A stretch of 64,000 nucleotides of DNA from Acanthacorydalis orientalis (Eukaryota; Arthropoda; Insecta; Megaloptera; Corydalidae), in contig CM068313.1 of NCBI GenBank assembly GCA_034766995.1, positions 57,921,377 to 57,985,376 of the forward strand, given 5' to 3'. The translations under genes were made by a program, and so were the position numbers. Below, piece by piece: positions 12,361 to 22,836 of this stretch. Below the pieces are notes generated by a model. It was given only the letters and a program-made list of their open reading frames with translations, ran no database searches and was not told the DNA's origin. Position 1 is the stretch's first letter. Each line of letters starts with the position of its first letter.

Positions 12361-12840
12361 AAAACATATTATTTAATTCTAATTATCCCGTTCCCCTACC
12401 TATTTTTAATACTGCTTGCCGCTCTTAAGTTCCGTGAGAAATGCGTCCATTGGAAAAGTTTAACGAAAACTTTTAAGACTTAAATACTTTGATTTTACGT
12501 TAATTGCGTTCAACTGAATTGTTTGTGTAATAATGCATTGTTGGCGTTATTTAATTTTAAACGAGGCAATGTCTTTCGAGATTAACCGACAGATAATAAA
12601 TTGTTCTACTCGTTACATTTATTTTACTGATAGGAAAGGCAGAGTTTCTTTTAAAGTTTTTAGATTTAGTTTACTACTTGAACTGTTCTTTTTTCTTTTT
12701 TTTGAGATATAAAGACGCTCTGGGTATTTTACTTTTAATATTGCTTTCAATGTTTTACTAGCACATTACTCTCTATGACAAGATAATTTTTATTTATTAT
12801 TTGTTTAACAAGTATATCTTGTTATTCAGTATAAGTTCTG
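12361..12840. other. AT-rich spacer, no gene seen
   Basis: No recognisable features between the low-AT island and the piggyBac-like element. Confidence 0.5.
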
Positions 12841-12860
12841 TTAACATCTTAAGCGTTTAC

Positions 12861-12925
12861 GTCGAGTATGCTCATCATGAATAGATGGCATTTTTTTGTT
12901 TAATGTCGAGTATACTCATCATGAA
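12861..12925 (+). repeat. subterminal direct repeat of piggyBac-like element
   Basis: Two 21-bp copies (12861-12881 and 12905-12925) differ at one base and contain the palindromic core GAGTATACTC in the second copy. A third related site lies near 13730. They are candidate transposase-binding sites by position. Confidence 0.6.
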
Positions 12926-13133
12926 GAAAAAATTGCTTTTCCTATTTATTGTAAAATTTAGGGAAATTAAATATATTATTAAATATATATTTGTAATTTA
13001 AGCATATTTTAGAATCTTTCTAAGAAGTTTTTTCTTTGTTTCGTGAATCTTACGTCTGCTATCTAGAGAAGGTATTATGGTGTGTAATAAAAAAAAATTG
13101 TGAAGTGAATAATGTTTTCGTTTATCTTCCCAG

Positions 13134-13517
13134 TTGAGCTTTACTAATAGTGATGAAAATATATCTTTACATCTAAGAAAACGGACCAGAGCGATAACAC
13201 CTCTAAGATCTTCTGATGAATGTAATGATGAGGTTGAAGAAGATAATAAAGATGCGGTTTCACTTACAAGGGCACAGAAAATAATACCAATAATTTCAAC
13301 GTCTTCTGACGAAAATAGTGATAAGGATGAAGAAGGTAATGAACCCAATAAAGAAAATAAATATTCAAATGTACAACAGAATATTAGAGGTGCAGAGTTC
13401 AAGTTTACTGCTCATCTTGGCCCATATTTCACTATTCTCCATTCGTCAAAAACCAAATGTGTGTTCTATATGGATTTTTTTTTAGATTATGACTTACTGA
13501 ACATAATAGTGGAGTAA
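13134..13517 (+). pseudogene. piggyBac transposase N-terminal fragment
   Basis: A 127-residue open frame beginning MSFTNSDEN. It has an acidic serine-rich middle (STSSDENSDKDEEGNE) of the kind found before the catalytic domain of piggyBac transposases. It ends in MDFFLDYDLLNIIVE, which corresponds to the entry of the DDE_Tnp_1_7 domain (family pattern: xFFxxFFxDELLxxIVEETNxYA). Past the stop codon the same frame continues INLYAEQYLE, so the stop is a recent interruption of a conserved stretch. The DDD catalytic core is absent. The true start may lie upstream, since a CTTCCCAG just before the frame could be a splice acceptor. No function as an enzyme is expected. Confidence 0.7.
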
Positions 13518-14106
13518 ATTAATTTATATGCTGAGCAATATTTAGAAATTCGCCTGAATTTAAAACAAAAATTCAAGATTAAAAAAATGGATGCGAATAA
13601 ACAGTAATAAAATACGGTTCGTGAATTACTTATTAATAAAATTAAAAATTTTTCAAACAACCGAAAAAATTATCATTTTGTTATAATTTAACTCAATCTT
13701 ACACCAAGTGTATTTACTGTGTTTTCGAAGAGTATACTCGTCATCGCCTAGAAATAATTAAGCACACTAGTGCACATTCTCAAAATAAAACAAAACGCTT
13801 AAGGGGTTAATCCCGTGTGAGTTAATTTCTTGTATAATGGATTTACACTTATTATACCTTCAATTAGATCTTGAACATAGTTCAAATCGAAACGGAATGT
13901 ATATAAAATGAATAAGAGATAGCCTGCAGGATTCGACCAGAATAAACAATAACAGATTTGCAAGAAAACAATAAAGTATATTGTATTTATAATTTTTAGG
14001 AACCTGGCATTACAATTTGCTTATATTAGATTTACATGTTCTGAAATTAAATTTCGTATATGAGGATTGGTAAAAAATATTTAAACTGTGCGAATAGTTA
14101 TATCTA

Positions 14107-14671
14107 TTAGGTTGGTAGATAAACAATTGCGGTTTTTATTTTTTGAATTCTAACAATAATTTTTTTTCAATGAAAGTGTCATTGCATCGTGTTCTTGTTA
14201 ATATCATTTAAAAATGCATTTTTCAGTCGTATATTCGATAAAATCGAATTTGGTTTTGTTATTAATTTGTCTCCAAATTAAGCTATTGAATTAAAGATAG
14301 AAAATAATCAAATAAGAGTACTTTTTTGTATGAGTTCAAAACGGGTGATAAAGCAACTGAACTGCTCGTAAACTAAACGATGCTTTTAGTATGAGTACTG
14401 TTAAGGAACGTACAGTGGAATTGTGGTTCCAAAATTTTTGTGCGGAGGACGAGAGCCTTAAAGATGAAGAGGGTCACGGGCGTCCTTCTTCAGTTCATAA
14501 CGACTAATTGAAGGCGTTAGATGAATCAAAACCATGCACAATAATTCGAGAGCTTACACAAATGTTAGACGTTAGTCATCCAACAGTTCTGGACCACATA
14601 AAACAGCTAGGAAAATCAAAAAAGCTTGATAAGTGGATGCATAAACCGCAATTATTTTCCTACCAACCCAG
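14107..14671 (+). mobile_element. mariner deletion derivative, 565 bp
   Basis: Left end TTAGGTTGGTAGAT and right end CTACCAACCCAG form inverted repeats with TA on each side (14105-14106 and 14672-14673). The leader and N-terminal DNA-binding part of a mariner transposase are present in several frames: the open piece at 14508-14690 includes IIRELTQMLDVSHPTVLDH and then KKLDKW. Immediately after DKW the sequence jumps to the 3' terminal repeat, so the whole catalytic half is missing. The copy at 15300-15596 lacks the same part. Confidence 0.8.
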
Positions 14672-14900
14672 TACAGGTCTTAGTTTGTAATATGAGTGAA
14701 TTTGAAATTACGTTTTATAAAAACATCAATTAATTTTAAATTTACTTTCGAAAACACGGTTGTTCAGTAGTGAGGATTCTCAGTGATTGTGAAATATTTA
14801 ATAAACTGCAAAATAATTTAATTCTTAACAACTAAGAACGAACCAACATTTGTTTCTTACAATCGTTTTTAAAAAAATGTTTATAAAGTATATATATATA

Positions 14901-15292
14901 TGAATTTCGGCAATTTAATTCCCGGACAGGCACAGTGAAAATAAACACAATTTAAGTAACATTAAAAATATTTTATATTTATGTAAAGTAATCTTCAGTA
15001 AAATCCACTTTAATATGTTGTTGTAATGTTCTAAAAGATTTCGAAAACAGTCGGTAAAAATAAACAAAGAAACTGTTTTCAATTCTGTGGATACATTTTT
15101 CTTAATATCTTCTACGTTATGAAATTATCTCATTTTGAGATTAGTTTTCACTTTAGGAAACAGAAGTCTTATAGTGCCAAGAGAAGTAAATAGGGTGGTT
15201 CATTGATCATAAAAACACCGTATGGAAAATGATTTCATAATCAATGCAGAATACACAAAAGGGCATTATCATGAAATAAGTACAAACTACCC
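14901..15292 (-). mobile_element. mariner 3' fragment
   Basis: The minus-strand 3' end, with TA at 14899-14900, matches the right end of the element at 3872-5137 (shared strings TTACTTAAATTGTGTT and AAATTAAATTGCCG). Moving inward the minus strand reads NVEDI-, LLFPK- and PPY-like pieces and then an FHDNAP stretch near 15265, so about the last third of the transposase is present. It abuts an unrelated mariner fragment at about 15300. Confidence 0.7.
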
Positions 15293-15299
15293 TTTTTCG

Positions 15300-15596
15300 A
15301 AATTGGGACCACACTGTTAAGGAAAGTACGATTGAATGGTGGCTCCAAAAATTTCGTGTGCTAGGGACGAGAGCCTTGAAGATGAATAAAGTCGTGGACG
15401 ACCTTCTTCAGTTCATAACGACCAACTGAAGAAGTTATTTGAAGCAGAACTACGCATAATTCGAGAGCTTACACAAAATTTAAGCGTTAGTCATCCAATA
15501 GTTCTAGGCCACTGATAACGGCTATAAAAATCAAAAAATCTGTAATTTTAATGCATTTGAAGATCGTAAATCGCAATTATTTTTCTACCAACCTAA
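15300..15596 (+). mobile_element. mariner deletion derivative, 5' truncated
   Basis: Collinear with 14395-14671: CTGTTAAGGAA, the DESLEDE-like segment, IRELTQ and VSHP segments, then a jump to CGCAATTATTTTTCTACC and the terminal CAACCTAA. The deletion joins the same two parts as in the 14107 copy, which implies both came from one deleted progenitor. Confidence 0.7.
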
Positions 15597-15862
15597 AACA
15601 TTGCGTTACGATTTGAAATCTTTTATAGAAAAATGATTTCTAAACATCTAGAGATAAATTGGGTAAATTTGATTTTAATCTTTAACTACTCGTATGGAAA
15701 TTTTCAATGTGCCAGATTTAATTCAAACATGATTTTCGATTATTGTTGACCACCCATCCCCATTTTTTTCTGTACCTTATAAGCATATCTTCTGAGTTAT
15801 TTGTCATTTATGTAAATTATTTTAAGCTATTTCATTTCTAAATTTTAAAATTACACTATAAC

Positions 15863-16850
15863 CAGTGGTGCCAAGGAACACGCGCTCCGAAAGGGTCTAT
15901 AATGCGGCCCGCAGCCCAAAACTTGAAGTTGATTTTATTAAAGTAATAAAATAATTAAAATAATAAAATAATAATAAAAAGTTACATTCCAATGGAATTG
16001 ATTGAAAGTCAGTGCAACACGGTGCTAAAAGAAAAGTATAATGAAATTGGTATACCAGATTTTCATTTGTACTTGCCAGAACATTTTATTAAAATGTGTT
16101 TGTTTGAAAAAAGATTCTTGGCAATATTTTGTAGAACATACTTATATGAACAGTTATTTTCTCTTTGAACCCTTTGCGGACAACTTTTTCAACTGTATTT
16201 CTCGCTGTGTCGAATATGCTTTTTGTATAAAATAAAACTATTTGCTGAAGAGTTAAATATAAGATGTCAAATAAACATATTGTGTTTAATGCAATTTTAT
16301 ACATTATTGGAGAATAATAATTATTTGAGAATAAAAATGTGGTTTATTTTTTGTATGGTACAGATAACTAAATTGTTTTTTACCGCATTGGCAGTGACAT
16401 TAGATCTAGTAAGTAGAAATGTCATACCGCTTGTATGGCGTCATGCAACCGCAAAGGGTTAAAAACTAATAACATTTCACACAGGTTAAGATTGAAAAAT
16501 AATCATTTAACATGTACAGTAAGAAATCATTATCACAAAAGAAAAACACCATATATTGATAAAATAGTCTCTGTCAAAAGATGTTTCTATTAATAATATT
16601 ATTTTTTTTTAATTTCTCTAATTTAAAACTTTGTCGCAACATTTGATAATAATACCTAAAATTAATGTATTTTTTTTAATTTTTCTAAATTCAATAAGGG
16701 AAAATAAATGTAAAATTAAATGAGTTTTTTTTCGAATATAAAAGCACTTTACTCGCTCGATAAAATTTTTTTGTGACCTTTTGTCTGCGACCTGCAGGCT
16801 CTCAAATTGAATTTGGTGGACCGTGTTCATATATGAGTTGGACACCATTG
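15863..16850 (+). mobile_element. non-autonomous hAT element, copy 1
   Basis: The left end CAGTGGTGCCAAGG and the right end (minus strand CAATGGTGTCCAACTC) are hAT-type termini. Flanking 8-mers ACTATAAC and CTGTAAAC are only loosely alike. The body encodes a piece of a hAT C-terminal dimerisation domain: LKEKYNEIGIPDFHLYLPEH, then YLYEQLFSL near 16145-16166, broken by a 289-bp MITE and resumed after it as a KTNNISHR-like stretch. The copy at 46064-46745 has the same structure without the MITE. After removing the MITE the length is about 695 bp, against 682 bp for the other copy. Confidence 0.75.
16170..16458 (+). mobile_element. piggyBac-like MITE, 289 bp, nested in hAT
   Basis: Ends are CCCTTTGCGG and, on the minus strand, CCCTTTGCGGTTGC. 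The right flank is TTAA (16459-16462) and the left flank is TGAA (16166-16169), a one-base decay of TTAA. The TTAA target with CCC ends indicates piggyBac mobilisation. It interrupts the hATC coding remnant between YEQLFSL and the KTNNIS-like part. A second copy starts at 63911. No transposase is encoded. Confidence 0.8.
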
Positions 16851-17810
16851 CTGTAAACAATGTAATGCACCAAATAATGTGTTACTGTATATGTTGATGC
16901 TAAAGATATATTTCATGTATTTAATTTTTAATACTGAGTATTTTAGTATTTATTTTTATGTTATCAAACTACATTTATACATTATATAACAAAATTCCAT
17001 CCAAAATCCACGTTGCATATTTTTTAAAATTCTAAATCAATATTTTTTAAGTCGTAATGTACGATATTTGGAAATTTCTTGGAATCAAATATAGATAGTT
17101 TGTAAATACAAAAAAATTAAGTTATATTTTTGTATTCTAAACATAAACGATCAAATTTTGTTTGTTTCATTTCTACAATTTTTATGTTTAACAAATAAAC
17201 GAAGATATACCTACACATCGTAATATTGATTAAAAAAATGTTTTATACACAATATCATTAATTTCATGAAGTAATCAAGGCAAAAAACATATTTGTATAA
17301 TGTTTTCTTGTATAATTTATCTAAATACACTACTGATATATTGTTTCATAAATAAAAAAAATGTTACATTTAAGAGAAGTACTTGGGAACTTCTCATAAT
17401 TGAGTATAGATAGCATTCTAAAAACCGGAATTTTCGTGATGAGCTTTTTTATCAAAAAAAAAACATAAAGGGGAAATTTTGAACCATAAAAGGAATATTG
17501 TAACAACTCATAACGATTGACATTGTGAAACTTCTTGAGAAAAAAGTTCAATGTGTGTATAACTTGCTACTTCCATAGATATTAAGACGTTATCTTAGGA
17601 AAAATCCCTGAACAAGAATTCAACCTCAAACAAATTAACAATTAACTGAATTTAAATAATAGCCAAAATAATTGAAGAACACAATATAAGTCAACAATTC
17701 AATGATGATGAATTTTATTTATAAACTAGTATATAGCCTATTAAAATTGACAGGAAAATAAAAAGAAACGTGGGAAGGAAAAACTATCAGTTTTTAAATC
17801 ATAATATATA
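16851..17810. other. AT-rich, no gene seen
   Basis: No transposon ends, exons or RNA genes recognised. Confidence 0.5.
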
Positions 17811-18772
17811 AGGTTGATCCAAAAATAATTGCAGTTTTCATCATTTGAAGTTTTGCGCCTATTTTTCAATTTAGCTTCTGTTATAGTTATATGATACATC
17901 ATTGTCATTGTCATCAGTATCTTCTGTTATAGTTATATGATACATCATTGCAAACAATGAAATTACCACTACTGATTTCAGCTTATGACTACTGTTTTCA
18001 TTCTTTAGTATTGTTGGATATAACCTCTTAAATTAGTCATGAAAAGAGAAAATTCACGCGATTTTCTTGCATGCGCTAAAATTGGGACGTAAAGCAACGG
18101 AAACTGGTCGAAATATCAAATTGTTTTTAGCAAAGAGTCAATAAGTGAACGTAGAACTCAACACTGATTCCAAAAATTTCATAATGGAAACGAAAGCCTT
18201 GATGATAAGGAGGGTCGTGGACGTCCTTCAGCTGTAGACAATAATGATTAAAGAACCATTATTGAAGTCAGCCTAAGTAAAACTCAAGAGGTGGGTGAAG
18301 AAATTAATGTTGATCATTCAACAGTTTTTCGATATTTGAGCCTAATTGAAAAAACAAAAAATTGAATAAATGGGTGCCGTATGAACTAAACGAACATCAA
18401 GTAGTTCGGTAATGTCAGACCGCACGACTCACAAATGACTTTTAAAAAATTATGAACTGGGTTATGAAACCTTACCTCACCCACTTTATTATCCGGATTT
18501 GTCTCAGATTATCATTTTTTTAAATATTTAATTAATTTCCTAAGAGTGAAGGTTTTGAAATACCAGGCATCAGCTCAAAGCACGTTGGATGAATTTATTA
18601 ATTCCATGACTCCATAATTCTATCTTGTAGAAATTAACAAACTTGTTTCTCGTTGTGATAAACGTATGCAGACCAGTGGTCTTGATTTTGATTAATAAAT
18701 ATAAATTTTAAACTGATATATGCGTCTTTATACTCGATACTTGAAAACAGCAATTGTTTTTGTATAAACCTA
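17811..18772 (+). mobile_element. mariner deletion derivative, about 960 bp
   Basis: Left end AGGTTGATCCAAAAATAATT and right end CAATTGTTTTTGTATAAACC resemble the ends of the elements at 24921 and 48945. The N-terminal part is readable with indels (KLGRKATETGR, then a SKNF..ET segment). The sequence jumps from NKWVPYE to a stretch matching the ETLPHPPYSP region, so the first catalytic aspartates are deleted. A 30-bp leader segment is duplicated at 17875-17904 and 17921-17950. Confidence 0.75.
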
Positions 18773-19345
18773 TTTTTTAAACATAAAAAATAACTAAGAA
18801 CAAAACATTATGAATTAAACTTGAAATCTATGAGCTAAAAAAGCAAACATTTCTCGTCACCATAGTTACTCGTCACTTTGTCCGCAAAAAAGTGATGAGC
18901 AATGAGGGTTATTATATATAAGATTCCAGATGTATTCTAATGAAAGAAATTGATCTTTTCTTCAGTACATTTTTTACCTTGTTAGATTCTGTATCCATTT
19001 TTAACTCTTGACATATTTTCAATACTTTGTGATATTAAGTTGCATTTAGATAAGAGAAAATACGTTATAAGAGATGAAACTGGTCGTAATAAAATACATA
19101 TAAAGAATATTAAAATTCAGTTAAAGGAAAAAGTTAGAAGTGTATTTTTGTCTTGTTTTCTTTTGAACACAATTAGAAAATATATAGAATCTAACATCAG
19201 CACAGATGTATTCGGTACAGTTCTATTATGCCCACTAATATTTAATAATATTCGAAATCTCTATATCAGTAATTCGCAATGATTTATAAATCACGGTATT
19301 TATTTTTATTGAATTTTTTTTGATAACATACTATATATATGCACA
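18773..19345. other. AT-rich, no gene seen
   Basis: One 80-codon open frame (19040-19282) has no recognisable motif. Nothing else was seen. Confidence 0.5.
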
Positions 19346-19515
19346 CAGTAGAAAACCCTATCTGCGGATTCGGTTTCCGTGGTTTCAGTTATCTGCGGTT
19401 TACCACGGCCCGAAAATATTAAATGAAAAATTCCGGAAATAAATAATTTATGACTTGAAAATTGCGCTTCATTCTTAGTAACATGGCAACTTAAATTAAG
19501 AAATAAATGTATAAT
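19346..19515 (+). mobile_element. Tigger/pogo-type terminus, solo end
   Basis: Begins CAGTAGAAAACCC, then CTGCGGATTCGGTTTCCG, CAGTTATCTGCGGTTT and CCACGGCCCGAAAATATT, the ordered terminal pattern I associate with Tigger-like elements. The homology fades after about 170 bp and no opposite end was found nearby. Confidence 0.6.
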
Positions 19516-19597
19516 GTATTTAAACTGTGTGTACAAGATAGTTTTCATTGCTACATTGATCCTTGCGGGTTAAGCTGAGACTTTAGAGTCCCATGAA

Positions 19598-20309
19598 GGG
19601 AACCCGGTGGTCTAGAATTTTCGAAAAATCGATTTTTTTTTTATTTTTTTTCGAAAGTATAGTATCTTAAAAATATACTGTTAAAATTTGACGACGAAAT
19701 TCAGAGTATTTCAGGATCTACAGCCCATTAGAAGGTCAGGTCAGTTTCTTGAGAATATACTTGCTTGAAACTTTAAACGCGTTTATCTCGAAACTACTTT
19801 TTTTCGTCTTGCGGGGGCCAGAAAAAAAAACTACTTGACCGATTTGTCTGAAATTTTAATATGTTATTCTGAATAGTTCTAGCTCTCGCTGGAAGTAAAG
19901 CTAATAGTTTCCGTAAAATATTTATATTTTTTTTATTAACAAAACATTCAAAAATACTGGTCGTTTTCAAACTTGTACTTTTGACTACGCGCCATTTTGT
20001 CAATTTTTTTTATTCTACTTCCTGCGATAGCTATACTTATACTAATTAAAAATTCGTCAATTGTTTTATTTCAGATCAGAGGGAGAGATAAATCATCATT
20101 CACCACGCAATTCCATTTTTTTAGAGAGGGAGACTTCAGCATCATTTTTCTAATTTAAAAAAATTTTTTTTTCTTTATTTTCATTTTTGTGTAGTTTATT
20201 AGTAATAAAATAAGTGTAAAAAAATTTGAAAGCATTATTCATTACCCTCATATAGAAAAATTTTTTTTAAAATAGCTTAAATTTTAGGCCGCTGGACCAC
20301 CGGGTCCCC
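19598..20309. mobile_element. TTAA-flanked DNA element, Kolobok-like
   Basis: The left end GGGAACCCGGTGGTC and the right end (minus strand GGGGACCCGGTGGTCC) are inverted. Flanks are TGAA at 19594-19597 and TTAA at 20310-20313, so the target was probably TTAA. Ends starting with GG plus TTAA targets suggest Kolobok, although a divergent piggyBac group cannot be excluded. The 712-bp interior has long T and A runs and no transposase. Confidence 0.65.
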
Positions 20310-20480
20310 TTAAGAAAGAGAGAGAGCACAGTAGAAGTATAATAGTATACAATCTGGTTTATTATTATTCAATGGTGTAAACGTCTTATTGTGCGTTACT
20401 TATCAATTAAACGTTTACATAGGTACGTATGTAGACGAAAAACTACTTATATATGTGTTCGCTGATATCCACGGTTTCGG

Positions 20481-20519
20481 ATATATATATACACATATAT
20501 ATATATATATATATATATG
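20481..20519. repeat. (TA)n microsatellite
   Basis: TA array with one CA interruption, next to the 3' tail of the LINE relic. Confidence 0.9.
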
Positions 20520-20539
20520 CAAACATTCATATACATGCA

Positions 20540-21720
20540 TACATGTATTATCATAATCATCATCAGTCTCTGTCAATCCACTGCTGGACAAAGGCCTCTA
20601 CCATGATTATTCATTTTGTACGATTGAATACCTCTCTTTCCATTGCTTTCCAATAAAATGTATAATTTCCTTAACCCACCTGTTCATTGATATCTTTCTT
20701 GCTCTTTTTATATACCTTGGTTCCCATTTAATAATTTTTGTTGTCCGTCTGTTCTCTTCTCGTCTTGCAACATGCCCCGCCCTTTTTTTACTCTTCTTAT
20801 TACATTCGACACTCCTGTCTGTTTTCGCATATATTTTATTCTTTTCCTGGATCTTCTTGCTATTCCTAGCATGGATCTTTCCATACTTCTCTGTGTTGTC
20901 TGGAGTCTCAATGATTTTGGGATTAATCACCTATGTTCCACTACCTTAGAAAAGGACTGGTATTATACATAGATAAAATATTTTTTCTTCAGAGTTTGAT
21001 TGATGATTTAAATATACAGACGTCTCGTCCAAAGAAGCTCCTTCCTATTTTTATTCTCCTGTTTACTTCTTCATTGAATGATCCATCTCTAATAAGCTGG
21101 ACTAGATAGACATACTTCGTAACTTCTTTTATTTCAGTTCCTTTTATTTTTATTTTCTTCGGCCAGACAAACGTATTAAACAACACTTTGCTTTTACGCG
21201 GTTCATGGTTAGGCTAATTTTTAACTGGCATCATCTAATTGTTCTATCCTCCTTTGTAGGTATTCCATAGTACTTACAAAGATAACGATATCAACAATAA
21301 TATGGAAGTGACTTAAATTTCCGATACGTTTGTCCTCCCAGTCAAGCGATTTGAATAATTCTTCTAAGGCTACAGTAAATAATTTAGGCGAAATTACATC
21401 TCCCTGTCTTATACCTTCCTAGATTTTTAAATTTTTTGTTTCTTCCTGTAACTACGTCGTCCAGGTTATGTTGTTCTGGCTGATGTTATCTAGTAACTCG
21501 ATGTATGTGTCCTCTATATCTTGGTTCTTCAATGCAGATACGATCGATGATGTGAGAATAAAAAGCCTTTTCATAGTCTATAAATTCAAGACATACTGGT
21601 ATTTAGTATTCATTTGACTAACTTCTTACTACCCTCACTGCCTGAATGTGATCAATTGTACTAAATCCGCTTCGAAATCCTGCTTGTTCCTTGTTTGTGC
21701 GAAATTTAGCTGCGCTTGTA
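20540..21720 (-). pseudogene. RTE-like LINE relic, reverse transcriptase
   Basis: The minus strand reads from about 21715 down to 20540. It starts with an [15 protein letters not shown] stretch, the usual motif 2 region of RTE-type reverse transcriptases, then FIDYEKAF, then a GRYKTGRC segment corresponding to RGxRQGD. Further on, the polymerase FADD box has decayed to IIVDI. Downstream a KKLR..YVYLVQLIRDG segment and, at 20700-20800, AGHVARREENRRTTKII form the typical C-terminal tail. The 3' end holds a CATCATCAG-type stretch and CCACTGCTGGACAAAGGCCT, repeated at 56732-56892. The 5' part is missing, as usual for LINE insertions. Stops and frameshifts make it inactive. Confidence 0.8.
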
Positions 21721-21726
21721 CATGTT

Positions 21727-21745
21727 TTTAAATTATGTATGTATG

Positions 21746-21776
<31 letters not shown>

Positions 21777-21889
21777 GAATATATATATATGTATATATAT
21801 ATGTATATATATATGTATATATATATATGTATATATATATACATGTATATATATATATGTATATATATATATAAATATATGTATATATA
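21727..21889. repeat. (TA)n with TG interruptions
   Basis: Long interrupted TA array that directly abuts the left end of the mariner at 21892. Confidence 0.9.
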
Positions 21890-21891
21890 TA

Positions 21892-22085
21892 CGAGGTCAG
21901 ATAATTAAGTAATGCGACCGATTTTTTTTTCTCGGCCTGTGGTAACACTGCGAACCTGTAACTCCGCCACCGTAATAGAAGATCCCTACTCTCTCGATTG
22001 AGATCTTGACCACCCTCGTACGATCATTTCTTCGCCAGCTGTTTAATGTTTTGTAACAACGCGCGAGTAGTGCATGTCACGAAAA

Positions 22086-22122
<37 letters not shown>

Positions 22123-22834
22123 CTCAAGATTGTCTCGAGCAGGTTGAAAGTGATCCTACTCTTCTCGATCGAGTTATTACTGGTGATGAAAGTTGGTTCT
22201 TTCAATATGACCCCGAAACTAAACGACAAAGCCAACAGTGGCTGTCCCCTGGAGCACCAAGGCCAAAGAAGGCGAGAATGAGCAAGTCCAAAGTGAAAAC
22301 CATGTTGATTTGCTTCTTCGACAGCAAAGGAGTGGTTCACAAAGAGTTCGTACCACCTGGACAAACCGTAAATCAAGTATTCGACCGCAATGTGCTCGGA
22401 AAATTACCAAAAAGGGTGCTCAGAGTGCGTCCAGAGATCGCGAAGACTTGGGTTCTGCATCACGACAATGCTCCCTGTCACAGTGCGTTCAGTGTCTCTC
22501 AGTTTTTGGCGTCTAAAGGCATCGCAACGTTACCACAACCGCCCTATTCACCGGACATGTCACCCTGCGACTTTTTCCTATTCCCCCATATGAAAAAAAT
22601 CGTCAAAGGTCGACATTTTGACTCCGTTGAAGATATCCAAGAATCTGTGACGAGGGTACTCGGAGAGGTCCCACAAGAAGTGTTCCAGAATTGTTACGAA
22701 AACTGGAAAACTCGCTGGAATAAGTGTATAGATGCGGGAGGGGACTACTTTGAAGGGGATCGCAGCGATGTACCTTAATTTTTAAATATACTCGATTTTT
22801 GAATTTTGTCGCATTACTTAATTGTCTGACCTCG
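21892..22834 (+). mobile_element. young internally deleted mariner, 943 bp
   Basis: Perfectly opposed ends CGAGGTCAGATAATTAAGTA and, at the right, the inverse (TACTTAATTGTCTGACCTCG apart from one base). TA flanks are at 21890-21891 and 22835-22836, and the left flank is a long (TA)n array. A leader runs to an ATG at 22074, and after MSRK and a stop the N-terminal DNA-binding region is replaced by a 32-bp (TA)n. The catalytic half follows in an unbroken frame. Low decay indicates a recent insertion compared with other mariners here. Confidence 0.9.
22089..22778 (+). pseudogene. mariner transposase, catalytic half only
   Basis: An uninterrupted frame of 230 codons, with its only long-range ATG at 22278 (166 residues from there). 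The first ten codons are TA-array product. The catalytic triad is intact: ITGDESWFFQYD near 22185-22220, LHHDNAPCHSAF near 22455, and SPDMSPCDFFLF near 22550, with 34 residues between the second and third aspartates (DD34D). The end GGDYFEGD is the family C-terminus. The paired helix-turn-helix region, about 150 residues, is missing, so end recognition should be lost. A catalytic-only product could be made only from the internal ATG, which lies after the first aspartate. Confidence 0.85.
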
Positions 22835-22836
22835 TA

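Larger units (their letters stand above)
12841..13810 (+). mobile_element. internally deleted piggyBac-like element
   Basis: TTAA sits at both edges (12841-12844 and 13807-13810). Inside them the ends are inverted. The left reads CATCTTAAGCGTTT and the right, on the minus strand, reads CCCCTTAAGCGTTT. TTAA target duplications with CCC-type ends are the hallmark of piggyBac. Two copies of GTCGAGTATxCTCATCATG lie 44 bp apart inside the left end and a related GAGTATACTCGTCATC lies inside the right end. The body encodes only the first part of a transposase (13134-13517), so the element is a deletion derivative that would need a helper enzyme. Confidence 0.75.
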
